DNA of 64,000 nt from Leptodontidium sp. MPI-SDFR-AT-0119 (lineage: Eukaryota > Ascomycota > Leotiomycetes > Helotiales > Leptodontidiaceae), in assembly GCA_020726505.1 (NCBI GenBank), contig JAHLEZ010000024.1, positions 744,001 to 808,000 on the forward strand, written 5' to 3'. Below, piece by piece: positions 1 through 11,400 of the stretch; the stretch's first letter is position 1, and every line of letters starts with the position of its first letter. The translations under genes and the position numbers were made by a program. The notes beneath the pieces were generated by a model, which worked only from the letters and a program-made list of their open reading frames with translations, did not search any database and was not told where the DNA came from.

Positions 1-1370
1 CCCTTCCTCGAGATCAATATCCGGATCCGGCATCCCACTATCATCCATAGCGTCGATATCAGCCTGCGTGTCCCCTTCTCCATCCTCTTCTTCGGCAACC
101 ATACTCAAGCCAAATCCATCTCCAGCTCCATTCCCATTGCAAGCCTCATCTTTGTTCTTCAATGGGCTGAGCATCAATCCCATCTTCAACTCCTCGAGAT
201 TGACCGTCTGTCCACTCCTCGCCATACGCTTCCTCCACCCGTCCATCATGCTCACTGCATCGCGCCAGCGACTCTCCATTCGTTCCCAACCCTCTCTGAG
301 TCGGATGATCTCTTCTTCTCTGACCTCTACCTCTTCCAGCGGGACGAAGCTCGGGTTTGTGAGTAGCGTTCGTACATGCTCGAGAACAGCTTCAGTCTCC
401 TGAGCAAGGTTATCATATCCGCTTTCAGTTTGAACAACCATATCCTGACCATCGTGAGCCGGGTGATGGTCCTTCTCCCACCCACTCAATGTCCTGAGCG
501 TTTCAACAGTCCGTCTGGCCAACGCAGCAAGATGTTCGTTCTCCTCTGACAAGCCCCTCGCTAGCTCCGTAAGGAACTCATTCGTCTCACTCCTGAGATC
601 ATATCCCTCCTCTCCAACACCCACACTCCCCATTGCAGCTCTATCATCGACCTCTCCGATTCCAGCCACGACCGTAATCTCTCTACTCCCCACGACCTTC
701 CCACCACCCCTCACGCGTCCGTCGCCAACATGTTTCTTCAATCCCTCCAACGTCCTCTCCCTCTTCCTAACCTCTACAGCACACTGACTCCTCGTCTGCT
801 GCACCAGGACCTTCATACGCGCCATCTCCTCTTTCAGCACCCTGTTCGCCTGTTCCGCGCTCTTGAGCTGGAGTTTCATCGCGCGCTCCGTGGACTCCGC
901 TATGCCTAGTTTGCGCTGCGCTTCGCTGTGTTTGGTAGAGAGACGCTCCATGTCCGTTGTATGGCGGAGGTTATCTGCGCGGAGAGTTCGGAGGGTAGTG
1001 GTTAGAGTTTCGCGTTGTGTTGCGTCGCGCTGTGAGGATATAGATCAGCACTCGTTCAATCAACCAATTTTCTCTCGTCCAAGGTCCATCTCCAGCGCTT
1101 CCTCTGCCCTCTCCCTCAATCAACTCCCTCTCCCTTGTCGAGCACGGCAGTACAGATATTATTTAGAGAGTAACTCACATCCCGCCTCAGAATCAAATCA
1201 TTAACCACACTCATAACCCTCCCCATCGTCTTCTCCAGCCCCTCCCCTCCCTCACTAACACCCCTATCCGGACGCGCAAAGTCGATATTCTGGCCATTGC
1301 GTAGTAGACCACGGGAGAGCAGTTGGTTGTTGATGTAGAGAGAAGCCGTACGGAGGTTATCGGGGTCCAT
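1..1370 (-). CDS. ADIP/TinC-like coiled-coil protein (C-terminus off the left edge)
   Basis: Exon 1 is 1370-1179 and starts MDPDNLRTASLYINNQLL. A 149-nt intron (1178-1030, donor GTGAGT, acceptor CACAG) is followed by exon 2 from 1029, which stays open to the window edge. The product begins with a compact conserved N-terminus (RTASLYINNQLLSRGLL, then VVNDLILRRDRDAEQRE). After it comes a long Glu/Arg/Leu-rich stretch predicted as coiled coil, and an acidic tail. This arrangement matches the fungal ADIP family (afadin- and alpha-actinin-binding domain), which includes proteins annotated as NIMA-interacting TinC. By family knowledge it would be a spindle-pole-body or cytoskeletal scaffold. The exon join is phase 0 and restores the conserved LRRD-RDAE block, which supports the model. 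The assignment rests on recognising the family, not on a search. Confidence 0.75.
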
Positions 1371-2995
1371 GGCTTCGTTATGTTTGGGGGTGCTCTGTTG
1401 AGCCCTGGAGGAAGATAAAATATGGTTTGGCGCGATGTTTGGTTTGCTGATTGCGCTGCTGCGGTGTGTGATTTCTCGTTCTTCGGCTCGAAATCTTCAA
1501 TATATGCGTATGCGTTTGTAGGCCGTGAGATTGTATCGTATCCGCGAACTCGAGTCTATCGAATGTCTGCCTTTCCCCTCCGTTTGCTCAACCTGCGTCT
1601 TGACTAATCTCCAATCCCCGCGCTTTCTTATTTCCTCAATTGGATCTCTTGAATGGTAGAGTGTCTGGTATCGTATTCCAGGATGTTTATCCCATCCGCA
1701 GGATATCAGTAAAGGTATTGGTGGTTGGGGTTGCGGCTCTTCTTATGCAGCCTCTGTGTGCGCATGGATGGAATATTTTGTCGCGAACGAGCCAGCAGCC
1801 GTTGCCGTGTAAACAAAGCCAGCGCACGGGCAGGGATGCGCGAAACCTTATTTACTACACGTGACACTATGCCAAAATCGAGTGGGTTTTGGACGACCCC
1901 GAAAGCTCTCTCATTAGCATTTATACTTATTGATTTAGTACTACGTTAAGCACTTATAATATATCTACCGAGGTACTGTACAAGGCACGTTACTGAGGGG
2001 TACCCTAGCCCCACCCTCCGTTTCCTCGGGGGTTGAAGAGAGCCAGGAGGTACGATACGAAGGTACTGTACAAAGGAGAAGTAAGTAATCTAATTGGACC
2101 CTATTAAATCGAAGTAAATAATCCTGTTAATTCAAACCTCTCTAATTGTAAAGTAATCGTGATAAGGCATTATCCGGGGTAGGACAACTTTTAATACGTC
2201 TCTGTAATAGAGCCATATTTGAGTTCGTGCCAATCAAATGCTAGCATAAAAAGGGTTCTAACAGTGATATGGAAACAGATATTAATAATTAGTTAAGGTA
2301 TAACGTTAACCAGGAGAAATTATAAAAACGTAAGGTCTAAAACGTTTATATTAGCGCCGAGCTCGCGAAAGCTTGCTTGCGATGGCTGGTCCCGCCATTG
2401 TGCCCGCCTATTATGCCTTGAGATGGCTGTTGCCGCACTGTTGCTGTACCCGCCGGTGTGCTCCTACTGAGATGCTGGGGGTAAAAGCAAGACTGTGGAA
2501 TGAAGACGCAAGGTATGGTGGCAAAATTGGCTTTTTATTGGAAGCGATGTGGCAGCGGAACGGGGTTAAGGCATTCACGTCGATAATGACAAACGCTGAC
2601 TCTGAATTCATCTGAAGTCTCGAGCAATTCCAGACCTGTAAATCACGGAATCATAATTCAGAGCAGTAAGTGCGAGAGACGCGCACCATTCCCCGTCGCA
2701 GGAGTATCAATTCCAGATAAATTTCAACTTTTTTATTGAGCTATGGAAACAAGGAAAGTAAACAGACAAAGTAAACCAGTGATAAGCGAGTTCGGTAGGG
2801 AAAGGGGGCATATTCAAGGAAATCCTCCACCAGGAAACTACGACAATTGATCAATTTTACCCGACACGATTCAAGAAGCAGAAATGAAATACCCTGAAAA
2901 CACCCGTTGAACAAAAGAGATCGTTAATGTCGTCAAAGTATCTGTCCAGCGCTGAACCGGTCGTGCGAGTGAAACACAGTGCTCAAGTTATGACT
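1371..2995. other. Intergenic region with degenerate AT-rich segment
   Basis: Between two minus-strand genes. 1371-1860 is probably promoter and 5' leader of the ADIP-like gene. 1935-2345 is noticeably more AT-rich and contains the repeated words AGGTACTGTACAA near 1970 and 2060, so it may be an old mobile-element remnant. No convincing coding region was found. Short open frames at 1422-1949 and 2373-2615 have no recognisable similarity. Confidence 0.5.
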
Positions 2996-4274
2996 TCAAT
3001 GACCCCAGCGGGCCCTATGCTCATTGAACTTGTCACGTCTCGTAAAGACTGCATGACAGCCGACAAAACCACAGGAGAATCGGGGGGGACCATGTGTACG
3101 CTCGTGGCGATCGCGGTCGGTTCGTCGAGTAAATGCGTGGCGACAGTTCCTGGAGATCTGACAGTAGTGACCGGCAGGAGCTGCTGCAGTAGCTGATGAG
3201 GTGGAGACCGTGTTAATGGAAGTGGGTGCCATGATTGAGCGCTCAACATTACCCTGATTCACATCAGACATGCTGTATCCCGCATTGCCGCTGGGAGTAG
3301 AAAACATAGATGGAGCAGCAATGCTGAACATGCCACCTATAAGCTCAGCATTATTATATCCTTTATATTCAAAGTTACTGGTTGACTGCGATTTGGTGCC
3401 ATCTTGAGCAGTGACTATGGCTGAGCGGTCAACATTACACTGATTCTCATCAGGCGTGTTGTATCCCGCATCGGCGACGGTCTCAGAGGGCGCAGATGTG
3501 GCAGTGCAGTCGAACATGTCCATGTGATTGCCATAATTGTATCCATTATATCTATTGTAACCAGAGGCACTGATGATCTGAGAAGCGGTATCATCTTGAG
3601 TAGTCACCAGAAATTCGTCGGGATGTTGTCCTGCATTGGCATCGAGGTTGGAGAAATCGATGTTCCGATAATCGACGACGACGGAGGGGAAGCTTGGCCC
3701 GCTGGCATTGACAGGACTGTTGTACTGCAATGATGTGATGGGTGATGCGTCATAACCGAAGCCTGGTGCTACTCCATTTTGCAGATTAGACTGGTCAAGA
3801 GGAAGACCGGTATTGAAGCCAATAATGGTATCTGGCGATGCATCGATTCCAGGAGCCTCGATTGCCTGAGTGGAGTTTGGAAGATGTTGTGTCGCCGACC
3901 TGTATGATGCATACCCGCCGCAAGTAGAGATGTGTTGTGCTATTGCTGACCGCAGAGACTGGACTTCCCTCTCTAGGGTTTGGACTCGGGCTTGGGATAC
4001 CCAGAGGTCGCCGGGTGTTGTTGTTTTGGGCGGATTAAAACTTCTGGACATTCCATCGTTAGCCGAAAAAAAAAATGTCTCACCTGTCCATGCAACAGGT
4101 TTGGTCTCCAATTTGAGCCCGAGTTCCAGCACGCTCTGGGCCATTGGGAGGGTTCTCCATGGCAGCTGGCAGGTGAGGTAGTTCCTCGTCCATTCGAACA
4201 GCGAGGGGAATTTGGAAGGCTTCAGAGGGCCGGGAGGGACGATCATGGCCATGCCCATGGTCGAGGAAGTCCAT
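2996..4274 (-). CDS. C2H2 zinc-finger protein, two C-terminal fingers
   Basis: Preferred model: exon 1 4274-4084, 40-nt intron 4083-4044 (donor GTGAGA, branch GCTAACGA, acceptor CCAG), exon 2 4043-2996, about 412 aa. An unspliced frame from ATG 4441 is also open (481 aa). It translates the poly-T intron tract into a Phe run, so I favour splicing. After the junction come a short leucine-rich heptad segment (TLEREVQSLRSAI) and a long Asn/Ser/Gly-rich low-complexity middle. The middle contains an internal duplication (NAGYSMSDVNQGNVERS versus DAGYNTPDENQCNVDRS). At the C-terminus are two C2H2 fingers, C-X5-C-X12-H-X3-H and C-X4-C-X12-H-X5-H, the second ending at the last residue. This is probably a nuclear DNA-binding regulator; its target is unknown. 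It is transcribed divergently from the C2H2-ankyrin gene. Confidence 0.75.
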
Positions 4275-4865
4275 GCTGATGCTGGTATTGGACAGCGGAT
4301 GAGTCTGGTCTGATTTTGAAATGGTGTTCGGGCCTCTTGCAACGCAGCTGTGTATCGTCGGGGAAAGTCGTTCTGGAATCTTTCAATTGAGGGCTTTGGA
4401 CCGCGAGAGTCGAGATGGTGATGGTTGAAGAATGGAAACAAGACGGAAAATAATTCTCAGATGAAGAGGGAGCGGTCAGTGTCCAGAAATTCCCACCAAA
4501 TTGGATTGGTCGCGGCGCCGTCGTTCAACGGAGGCCCTGGTTGCGCCACATGTACTATACTATCTACGCCCTACGCCGTACGCCCGACGCCCCCAGTAAC
4601 AATAGGCTCAGCTTCTCCGCATGAACCCATCAATGATGCATGTGTCTCTTTGAAGTTTCAATCATACACTCGGGTTGACAAGAAGCCTCTTTGCTATCAA
4701 GTATATCGCGAGGCTTTCCTATTGAATGGTGCCCGCTCCTTCGCAGTCGCCGCCACAGCGCTGAAAGCTGGTCAGACTCTGTCGATTTCGTGGGATCATC
4801 CCAATCGCCGACTTCTACTTTTCGCACTGTGCCAAATCGAATTGCACAAGAAACAAATCGACAGG
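4275..4865. promoter_or_regulatory. Divergent promoter region between two zinc-finger genes
   Basis: About 590 bp separates the divergent starts at 4274 (minus) and 4866 (plus). It presumably holds both promoters. No TATA box or repeated operator could be identified with confidence. If the upstream ATG at 4441 is used for the minus-strand gene, the shared region shrinks to about 420 bp. Confidence 0.4.
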
Positions 4866-6984
4866 ATGGCTTTCGAAACAACGAAGTGTGTAGATTGTGG
4901 CAAAATATTCAAAGCGAAGCATCTATTCAAGTGAGACCAACCGCTTCGAATTCTAACCAGGCATACTGATATCTCATTGCAGTAAGCATCGCAAAAGCCA
5001 CGATAAACGACATGCATGTTCTCTCTGCAGTAAAGTATTTGGTCTTAAGACGGACCTTCAGCGGCATAGAAATACGCACCGTCCTTCTCCGATCATTTAC
5101 AAGTGCAATTACCCGGACTGCAAGTTCCGCGGCAGTCGACGAAAAGATCGTCTTTCAGCGCACTTGAGGAAGTGTCACGCCAATGACGAAACGTTTAAAT
5201 ACGCCAGACGGCCTTCTCTCGATAACGAAGCGTCACTTGCGGAACAGCAGCAGTTGATGCGAGACGAGCAAAACCTCGAATTTCTTGAATGCGTGAGTCG
5301 TGGAGACAAGGAGCATGTAGAACAGTTCCTTTTCGAAAATGCGAGCGCGCGGGTAGCTGCCAAAGACTCAGAAGGGTCCACCGCACTACACTTAGTTGCA
5401 ATCAAAGGACACGAAAGCCTGATTGGGATGTTGATTCATTCTGGAATTGACGTCAATGCAGCAGACACATCCAATTACACCGCGCTTCACCTTGCGGCTG
5501 CTCAGAAAAAGTATGGCATTATGAAGATCCTACTCGATCATGGAGCATTCGTCAACGCGGCTGAATTCTCTGGCCGAACCGCGCTTCATTTTGCGGCTGG
5601 GGACGGAAATTGCGACGTAGTGAAACTGTTGCTCGATTATGGGGCGAATATCAACGCGGCGAACCGCGATGGCAGTACCATATTGCATTTTTCTGCACAT
5701 GCAGGCAATAAAAGTTTGGTGGAACTGCTCGTCAACAGTAAAGCAGACTGTCAGGCGATTGATAAGAACGGGTACACGGCGTTACACTGGGCCAGCAGGG
5801 GAGGGCACATTGCCATTGCAAAACTGATGCTCGAGCGTGGAGCTGGTGTGAGCTCGTCGATAATGAGCGAGCACTCACCATTACACTTCGCTTCCGCAAA
5901 TGGACACCTTGATGTAGCAAGCCTGTTGCTAGAGTATGGAGCTGGTGTGAGCTCGTCGTCAATAAGCGGGCACACACCATTACACCTCGCTGCCGCAAAT
6001 GGACACCTTGATGTAGCAAGCCTGTTGCTAGAGTATGGAGCTGGTGTAAGCTCGTTGACAAAAAGTGAGGAAACACCTTTACACCTCGCTGCCGCAAATG
6101 GACACCTTGATGTAGCAAGCCTGTTGCTAGAGTATGGAGCTGGTGTGAGCTCGTCGATAATGAGCGAGCACTCACCATTACACTTCGCTTCCGCAAATGG
6201 ACACCTTGATGTAGCAAGCCTGTTGCTAGAGTATGGAGCTGGTGTGAGCTCGTCGTCAATAAGCGGGCACACACCATTACACCTCGCTGCCGCAAATGGA
6301 CACCTTGATGTAGTAAGCCTGTTGCTAGAGTATGGAGCTGGTGTGAGCTCGTCGTCAATAAGCGGGCACACACCATTACACCTGGCAGCCAAAGGAGGAC
6401 ACTTAGCAGTAGCAACACTGTTGCTAAAGAGTGAAGCTGATTTTGGCTTATCGACAAAACATGGGCAAACGCCTTTACACCTCGCCGCCGAGGAAGGGCA
6501 CATCGCCATGGCAAGACTGCTACTTGAAAGTGGCGCGGATGTTGATTCGAAAACCTCAGGCTGGCTGACGCCGTTACACTACGCCGCCTTGAAAAGAACA
6601 AATCCAGAGATGATAAGACTATTAATCGAGGCAAATGCCAAAGTCGACACGAAGACTAACAGCGCATGTACACCCCTGTCATTCGCTAGTGGAAGTACGG
6701 ACTGGACAACAGACGAATACGAGATAAAATACAGAGACGAAACACGCGAAGAATCAGCCAAACTACTACTCGCAGCAGGAGCTAGATTCTCCTGCCTCGA
6801 TTGGCAATGTCTGCACACCCAATACAAAGAGATGTTCGCGAACTATTGCCCAGCTGGACAATGGTCTGAGACTTCAGACAAAGCAGTTGTTCCCTGGAGC
6901 GCTGAATCCGACGAGAATTACGCCGACATAGTTCGACATGCCAGCAGGCGTGACACTGGCCATTCACCGGTGCAGCTCGATTGA
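4866..6984 (+). CDS. C2H2 zinc-finger plus ankyrin-repeat protein
   Basis: Exon 1 is 4866-4930, intron 4931-4982 (donor GTGAGA, branch TTCTAACC, acceptor GCAG), exon 2 4983-6984; 688 aa. Splicing completes the first finger, which confirms the junction. The N-terminus has three C2H2 fingers (C8-C11-H24-H28, C34-C37-H50-H54, C63-C68-H82-H87). After a linker there are about 14 ankyrin repeats from residue ~100 to ~590 with the usual TALHLAA/TPLHLAA helices. Repeats 6-11 (residues ~308-505) are six almost identical 33-residue units. The fingers suggest nucleic-acid binding and the ankyrins a protein-recognition surface. Fungal ankyrin proteins with highly similar repeats are often linked to non-self recognition, but nothing here proves that role. 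Confidence 0.85.
5839..6432 (+). repeat. Six tandem 99-bp ankyrin-coding units, nearly identical
   Basis: Units start at 5839, 5938, 6037, 6136, 6235 and 6334. Units 1 and 4 read the same throughout, and units 2 and 5 differ by a single C/T. The two-unit block (1-2) therefore recurs as 4-5 around a divergent unit 3, pointing to recent unequal crossing-over or gene conversion. The array is too short and in-frame to have been destroyed by RIP. Confidence 0.95.
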
Positions 6985-7048
6985 TGTACACATTCTTGGG
7001 TAGGAAGAGTAGGTTCGAGATGCGTGTTTGACAAGAGGAATGAAGGTA

Positions 7049-7337
7049 CTGCGGGAGGGACGAAGCCCGATTAACCACACAACAAGAGAGGTAGCATGTA
7101 GTGAGGTACGGGAGAGATTTCTAGCTGTAGGAAATTGCGAATCGATCAAATCTAAAGATAATACATATCTGAAGAGCGTGAAAAGTCGAGGAAAGGGAGG
7201 GGGGGAAAAAGGGTATTAGATAAAATTCTATAAAAGTTCTGTGCTGTTGAGTTGTTTTTAAGTGTTGACCTCTTTTATGTGGAAAGAGTCTATCCGGTCA
7301 GGTGATAAAGAACCGACTGAGGGTCTTCCCACCACAA
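7049..7337. mobile_element. MITE-like repeat, unmutated copy
   Basis: About 289 bp closely similar to 57832-58117. Both copies are bounded by TA dinucleotides (7047-7048 and 7338-7339) and have imperfect inverted ends (CTGCGGGAGGGA... against reverse-complement TTGTGGTGGGAA...). This fits a Tc1/mariner-type non-autonomous element. It lies just 3' of the ankyrin gene. This copy keeps CpA/TpG and CpG sites that are TpA in the other copy. Confidence 0.6.
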
Positions 7338-7752
7338 TACAATGTCTAGACAGCTAGAATAAGGGATGTTTAGGTGTGGGTTTTCTGGACCACGCATTTT
7401 CGAGAGCTAAGCACGAAGATTAGAAGATTAACATGAGGATAACGTAACGAAGTAAGGAAGCAAGAACGGAGTAACTCTGCAGGTTCTTCCAACAGCTTTT
7501 GTGTAGCATTCATTACATACTTACTTGCTTCACAGACTAAAGCTATTGAGATATCGATCAACTCCAACCAACACAGCTATCAAGTCTCTTCCTTCATAGT
7601 GAGTGTTTGTCTGACAGTTCAGTTCAGTTCATTTTATTTCTATGTCCTGACAACCGAGAACTCATTTGTATGCACCCGGATCATCTAACTACTTTCCATT
7701 TCTCCACTTCACTCCACTCCTTTCCTCTCCATTCACTACTCCAGCCAGTCAT

Positions 7753-7793
7753 CCACCCCTCCATCCTTCCACCCCTCCATCCTTCCACCCCTC
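7753..7793. repeat. 16-bp minisatellite, about 2.6 copies
   Basis: The unit CCACCCCTCCATCCTT is repeated at 7753, 7769 and partly at 7785. It is low-complexity pyrimidine-rich sequence in an intergenic region. Confidence 0.9.
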
Positions 7794-8439
7794 AAATCCT
7801 CAAACCTCCACATCACAACCTCATCCATCCATCCATCAATCTCCTCATTTGCCTTTGCAGCAAAGCAGCGAAAGGAAGAATAAATACGACAAGGAACACC
7901 CCAACACACAGACATTAATATACATATCATCAGTCCCCAAACCTCTCCCTCAAGCCTCATTGAATATTCTGCAAGAAAGAAAAGAGAGAGAGAAGCCAAA
8001 ACTCTCCCTCGCCCCCGTCTATGTTTTTCTCATTCGCTCGTTTTGTTTAACTTTTCCCCCCACTTTGGTATGAGGAAAATCAATCATTCAATCAAGCCAA
8101 CGCTCAAAAAAAACGCCAATCAATCAATCATCACCACCCATCCCCGTCTTGTTTGAAAATAAAAAGAGAAAAGCCCCTCGTTTGAAATGAAGGCGAGAAG
8201 TAGAAGAATTAGAAAGGTAAAAAAAGGGTATGTAGAAAGAACGTCTCGTCTCGTCGAACAAAAAAAGAGCACAAAAACGCCTCGCAACAATGTATGCACG
8301 CTCATGCCCCTCGTCGCATGCTTCATGCCGGCCAGTCATGTCTATGCTCATGCTCGTCTCATGCTCGTGCTCGTGTCCACGTATATGTACCCAACCCAGT
8401 TCACCGATTCGTCATGATATGATACCATCCCTCATGAGC

Positions 8440-11400
8440 TTATGCACGTTTATTCATCGCAGCACTCGCACCAGCAGAAGCCATGCCACCCTCGAGCTTC
8501 CCACTAACGCTTCTCGTAACCCGTGGCAGACCACTACTACCTGGTGCCAGACTTGGACCCGTGCTCGTACGCTTGCTTCCCGTGACAGAAGCCAGACCGT
8601 TAACGTTGGACTGACGGCGTGGAGGCGCTGTATTCTTGCTGGGACTCGCACCGGAGGTCTCTCTCGATCTGACAGCGGTTCCATTCTTGAAGCTTGTGGC
8701 GGGTGGTTCGGGGAGTGGACGGTTACTGCCGGAGGGAGTGGTGGCTACAGTATTGGTTCTTTTGATAGGGGATTCGTTTCGGGCTGCCATGCGAGGTAGG
8801 GGAGCGCTGACTTTTTGACCGGTGAGGAATTCGTGGCGGACTGCTTCTTCGGGCTTCATTCGTGTATCGGGATCCCATCGTAGGCAGCGGGCGAGGAAAT
8901 CGAGGAAGGCTTCGTCGTCGCACTTCAGAACTTGTTGAAGGGTCTTGGAAGATGGCTTGCGTCTGCGTCCCTTGGAGGAGACGGTGAGACGAGGCTTTCC
9001 TAGTGAGTCAAAGAAGAGCTTCTTGCGGGTACTCTTGTCAATCAAATGCTTTCCTGGTGGGCCGAAGACCTCCATGATGCAAGAAAGTTGCTCCTGCTCG
9101 TTCTCGCCAGGGAAGATGGGAACACCGGTGTAGAGCTCTGCCAATATACAACCCAGACTCCACATGTCGATAGGCATGCCGTATGTCATACCGAGGATGA
9201 CTTCTGGAGATCGGTAAAATCGGGATTGAATGTATGTGTAGACCTTTTCGTTCTCGAAGCAACTGGACCCGAAATCGATGACCTTGATCTCCGAGTGCAT
9301 TGGGTGAGCGAGCAGAATATTCTCTGGCTTCAGATCGCAATGAATAACCTTGTGCTGCTTCAATAACAACAAGCTGCTCAGCATTTGCTTTGTGAAGCGG
9401 CGGACAATCTTCAAGGAGAATCCTTTGAAGGCATTGGACTTGATGAATTCGTAGAGGTTCATGTCAAGAAGTTCAGTGGAAATGCAAAGATGGCCACGGA
9501 AGTAAAAACTTTGGGTGAAGTTGACCATGCTGTGCTTGTTCTTGGGATCCTGGAATCTGGTCAGCTTCTCTTCCCATACACAACGGTGACCTGCTTACCC
9601 ATTCGCGCAGCTTTTGCAAGATGTTCACCTCTACCAAAGCTTGTTGATGGAAACGCTTCTTGTTGCGAATAATCTTCACAGCAACCAGTGTACCTAGCTT
9701 ATGATCAATGCATCGTACAACCTGACCAAAACTTCCCTTGCCAAGAACATCAATGATCTCATATCTGTACGACAGATGGTCACCTGTGATGATGCTGTAG
9801 TCTCCTCTCTCATCATCGTAACCAAAGTTAGCCGAGTCGGTAGCGAGTTGTCCAACGTGCTTGGCAGCAGTGGGTGTTCCAGCAAAGTAGATGTCCTTGT
9901 AGTCGACAATCTCCCCACGTTCAAATATATTAAGATTGAGGACCTGCAAAGCTGATTGGGGTGAAATGCGATCTTGAGGAACAGCGCGTTGACGAAGCGC
10001 GTCAAGAATGGCAGCCGCTTGTTCGGTGTCCTTTCGTCTGGTGGCCAGTTTCTTAACCTCGGATTCTGCAATCATGTCGTCTTTGTCGAGATCTACAGTC
10101 CAGCGATCTGTCGATCTGATGGTGCCGCTGGAGCTCTTGGAGTTCAGCATCTTGTGCATGACAGAGGACGTTGAACGTGTTGATGGGAGAGGTCTGTCGC
10201 TTTGGGTTGGTTGTTCTTTCTTTGGGCTGCCGTTGAGACCCCAAGAGTCGCTACGTGTTCTGTCGTGGCCGTTGAAGATGGCCATGCCTGAGATTGAACT
10301 TTTCCTTCGCTTAGAGTCAAGGTATGTGGTAGACTTGACACTAGGGCTAGGGCTTGGCACGCTTTGGTTGTTCGAGTTATTAACGGTGGCTGATGCAGGA
10401 AGTCGTGGTGGAGGCATGTTGTCATGTTTTGGTGGTTGAGGGGGATATTCGGATTCTCTCTCGCTAGCGGCATGGGATGCATTAATGTTACTCTTCGAGG
10501 TGCTCCTCTTCCAACCAAGGCTCAGTTTACGACGTAGAGAAGTACCAGATGAGGGTGTTGAAGGTTCTTCTGGACTTGAGGCTCTAGTTGGGGTTTCATT
10601 CTTTGCTGGCTTGGCCAACTTTTGCGCACGTGGTCCTGTCAATCTGACAGGTCTTTGAGGCTCAGTGGTTGTTGTATCCATAGCCGAAACATCGCCGCTA
10701 GTCTTAGACCTTGGCATGAATGAGTGCTCTCCGCCATTCTTTGGAAGCGAGGAAGAGATAAAGGGCGATACGGCTTGCCTCGTCTGTCGAGTGTTCATAG
10801 GGATTGGCTTGGTGGACTCGGAACTACTACCACCAAGCTGAGACGAGGATTCTGATCGCAAGAAGTGTATGGAACTGCTGCTTCTCATGTGGGATAGATT
10901 ATCATCCGCTTTGGAGTCCGTTCGTCTCCTGGAGAAGAACGAGGCCTTTGAAGCAGTCATTGGAGTACTAGGAGTTTTGGCATTCACTCGGCGAGGAGGC
11001 GGGGTTGTTTGTCCATCAGAGTATGAAGTATCCTTGTCTTGAAGCGCTGCGATCTTTGCCGCCGTGGGGGTACTCAGAGGCAGTAAATTTAAGGGTGGAA
11101 GCCGGAGAGGTTGAAGATTCTTCTTCTTGGGTGTAGCGTTGTTATGCTGGTCATCTGATGTTGCAGTATTGACATATTTCCTGACCTTCGGTTCTCGGTC
11201 ATTCTTAGGTGGATCTCGAATTGAACCCCTTCCAGATAAACTGTTCGTCGACGTACTATTGATACTGCTGGCATCAAATGGCATGCTTGACTTTCGCTTG
11301 AAGAAGGGTGGCTCAGCAGGGGAGTCCTTGGGAGATTCATATGCTTTGGGAATCGCTGGTACAGGAGGCACTTCCTCCTCCTCATTGTTCCCCGTCGAAC

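Larger units (their letters stand above)
6985..8439. other. Convergent intergenic region
   Basis: This lies between the 3' ends of the ankyrin gene and the kinase gene. It contains a MITE-like repeat at 7049-7337 and a short tandem repeat at 7753-7793. 7600-8180 is pyrimidine-rich on the plus strand. Open frames here are low-complexity and show no domain. No gene is called. Confidence 0.6.

Noticed and set aside
1422..2615. Several short frames upstream of the ADIP-like gene
   Set aside because: All under 85 codons, no signature, overlapping on both strands.
5732..6634. Two long minus-strand open frames (up to 300 codons) across the ankyrin array
   Set aside because: They are repeats of the sense array read backwards; the openness is inherited from the 99-bp unit and no independent motif is present.
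7607..8073. Plus-strand frames in the convergent intergenic region
   Set aside because: Translation of pyrimidine-rich minisatellite sequence; no motif and no conserved start.
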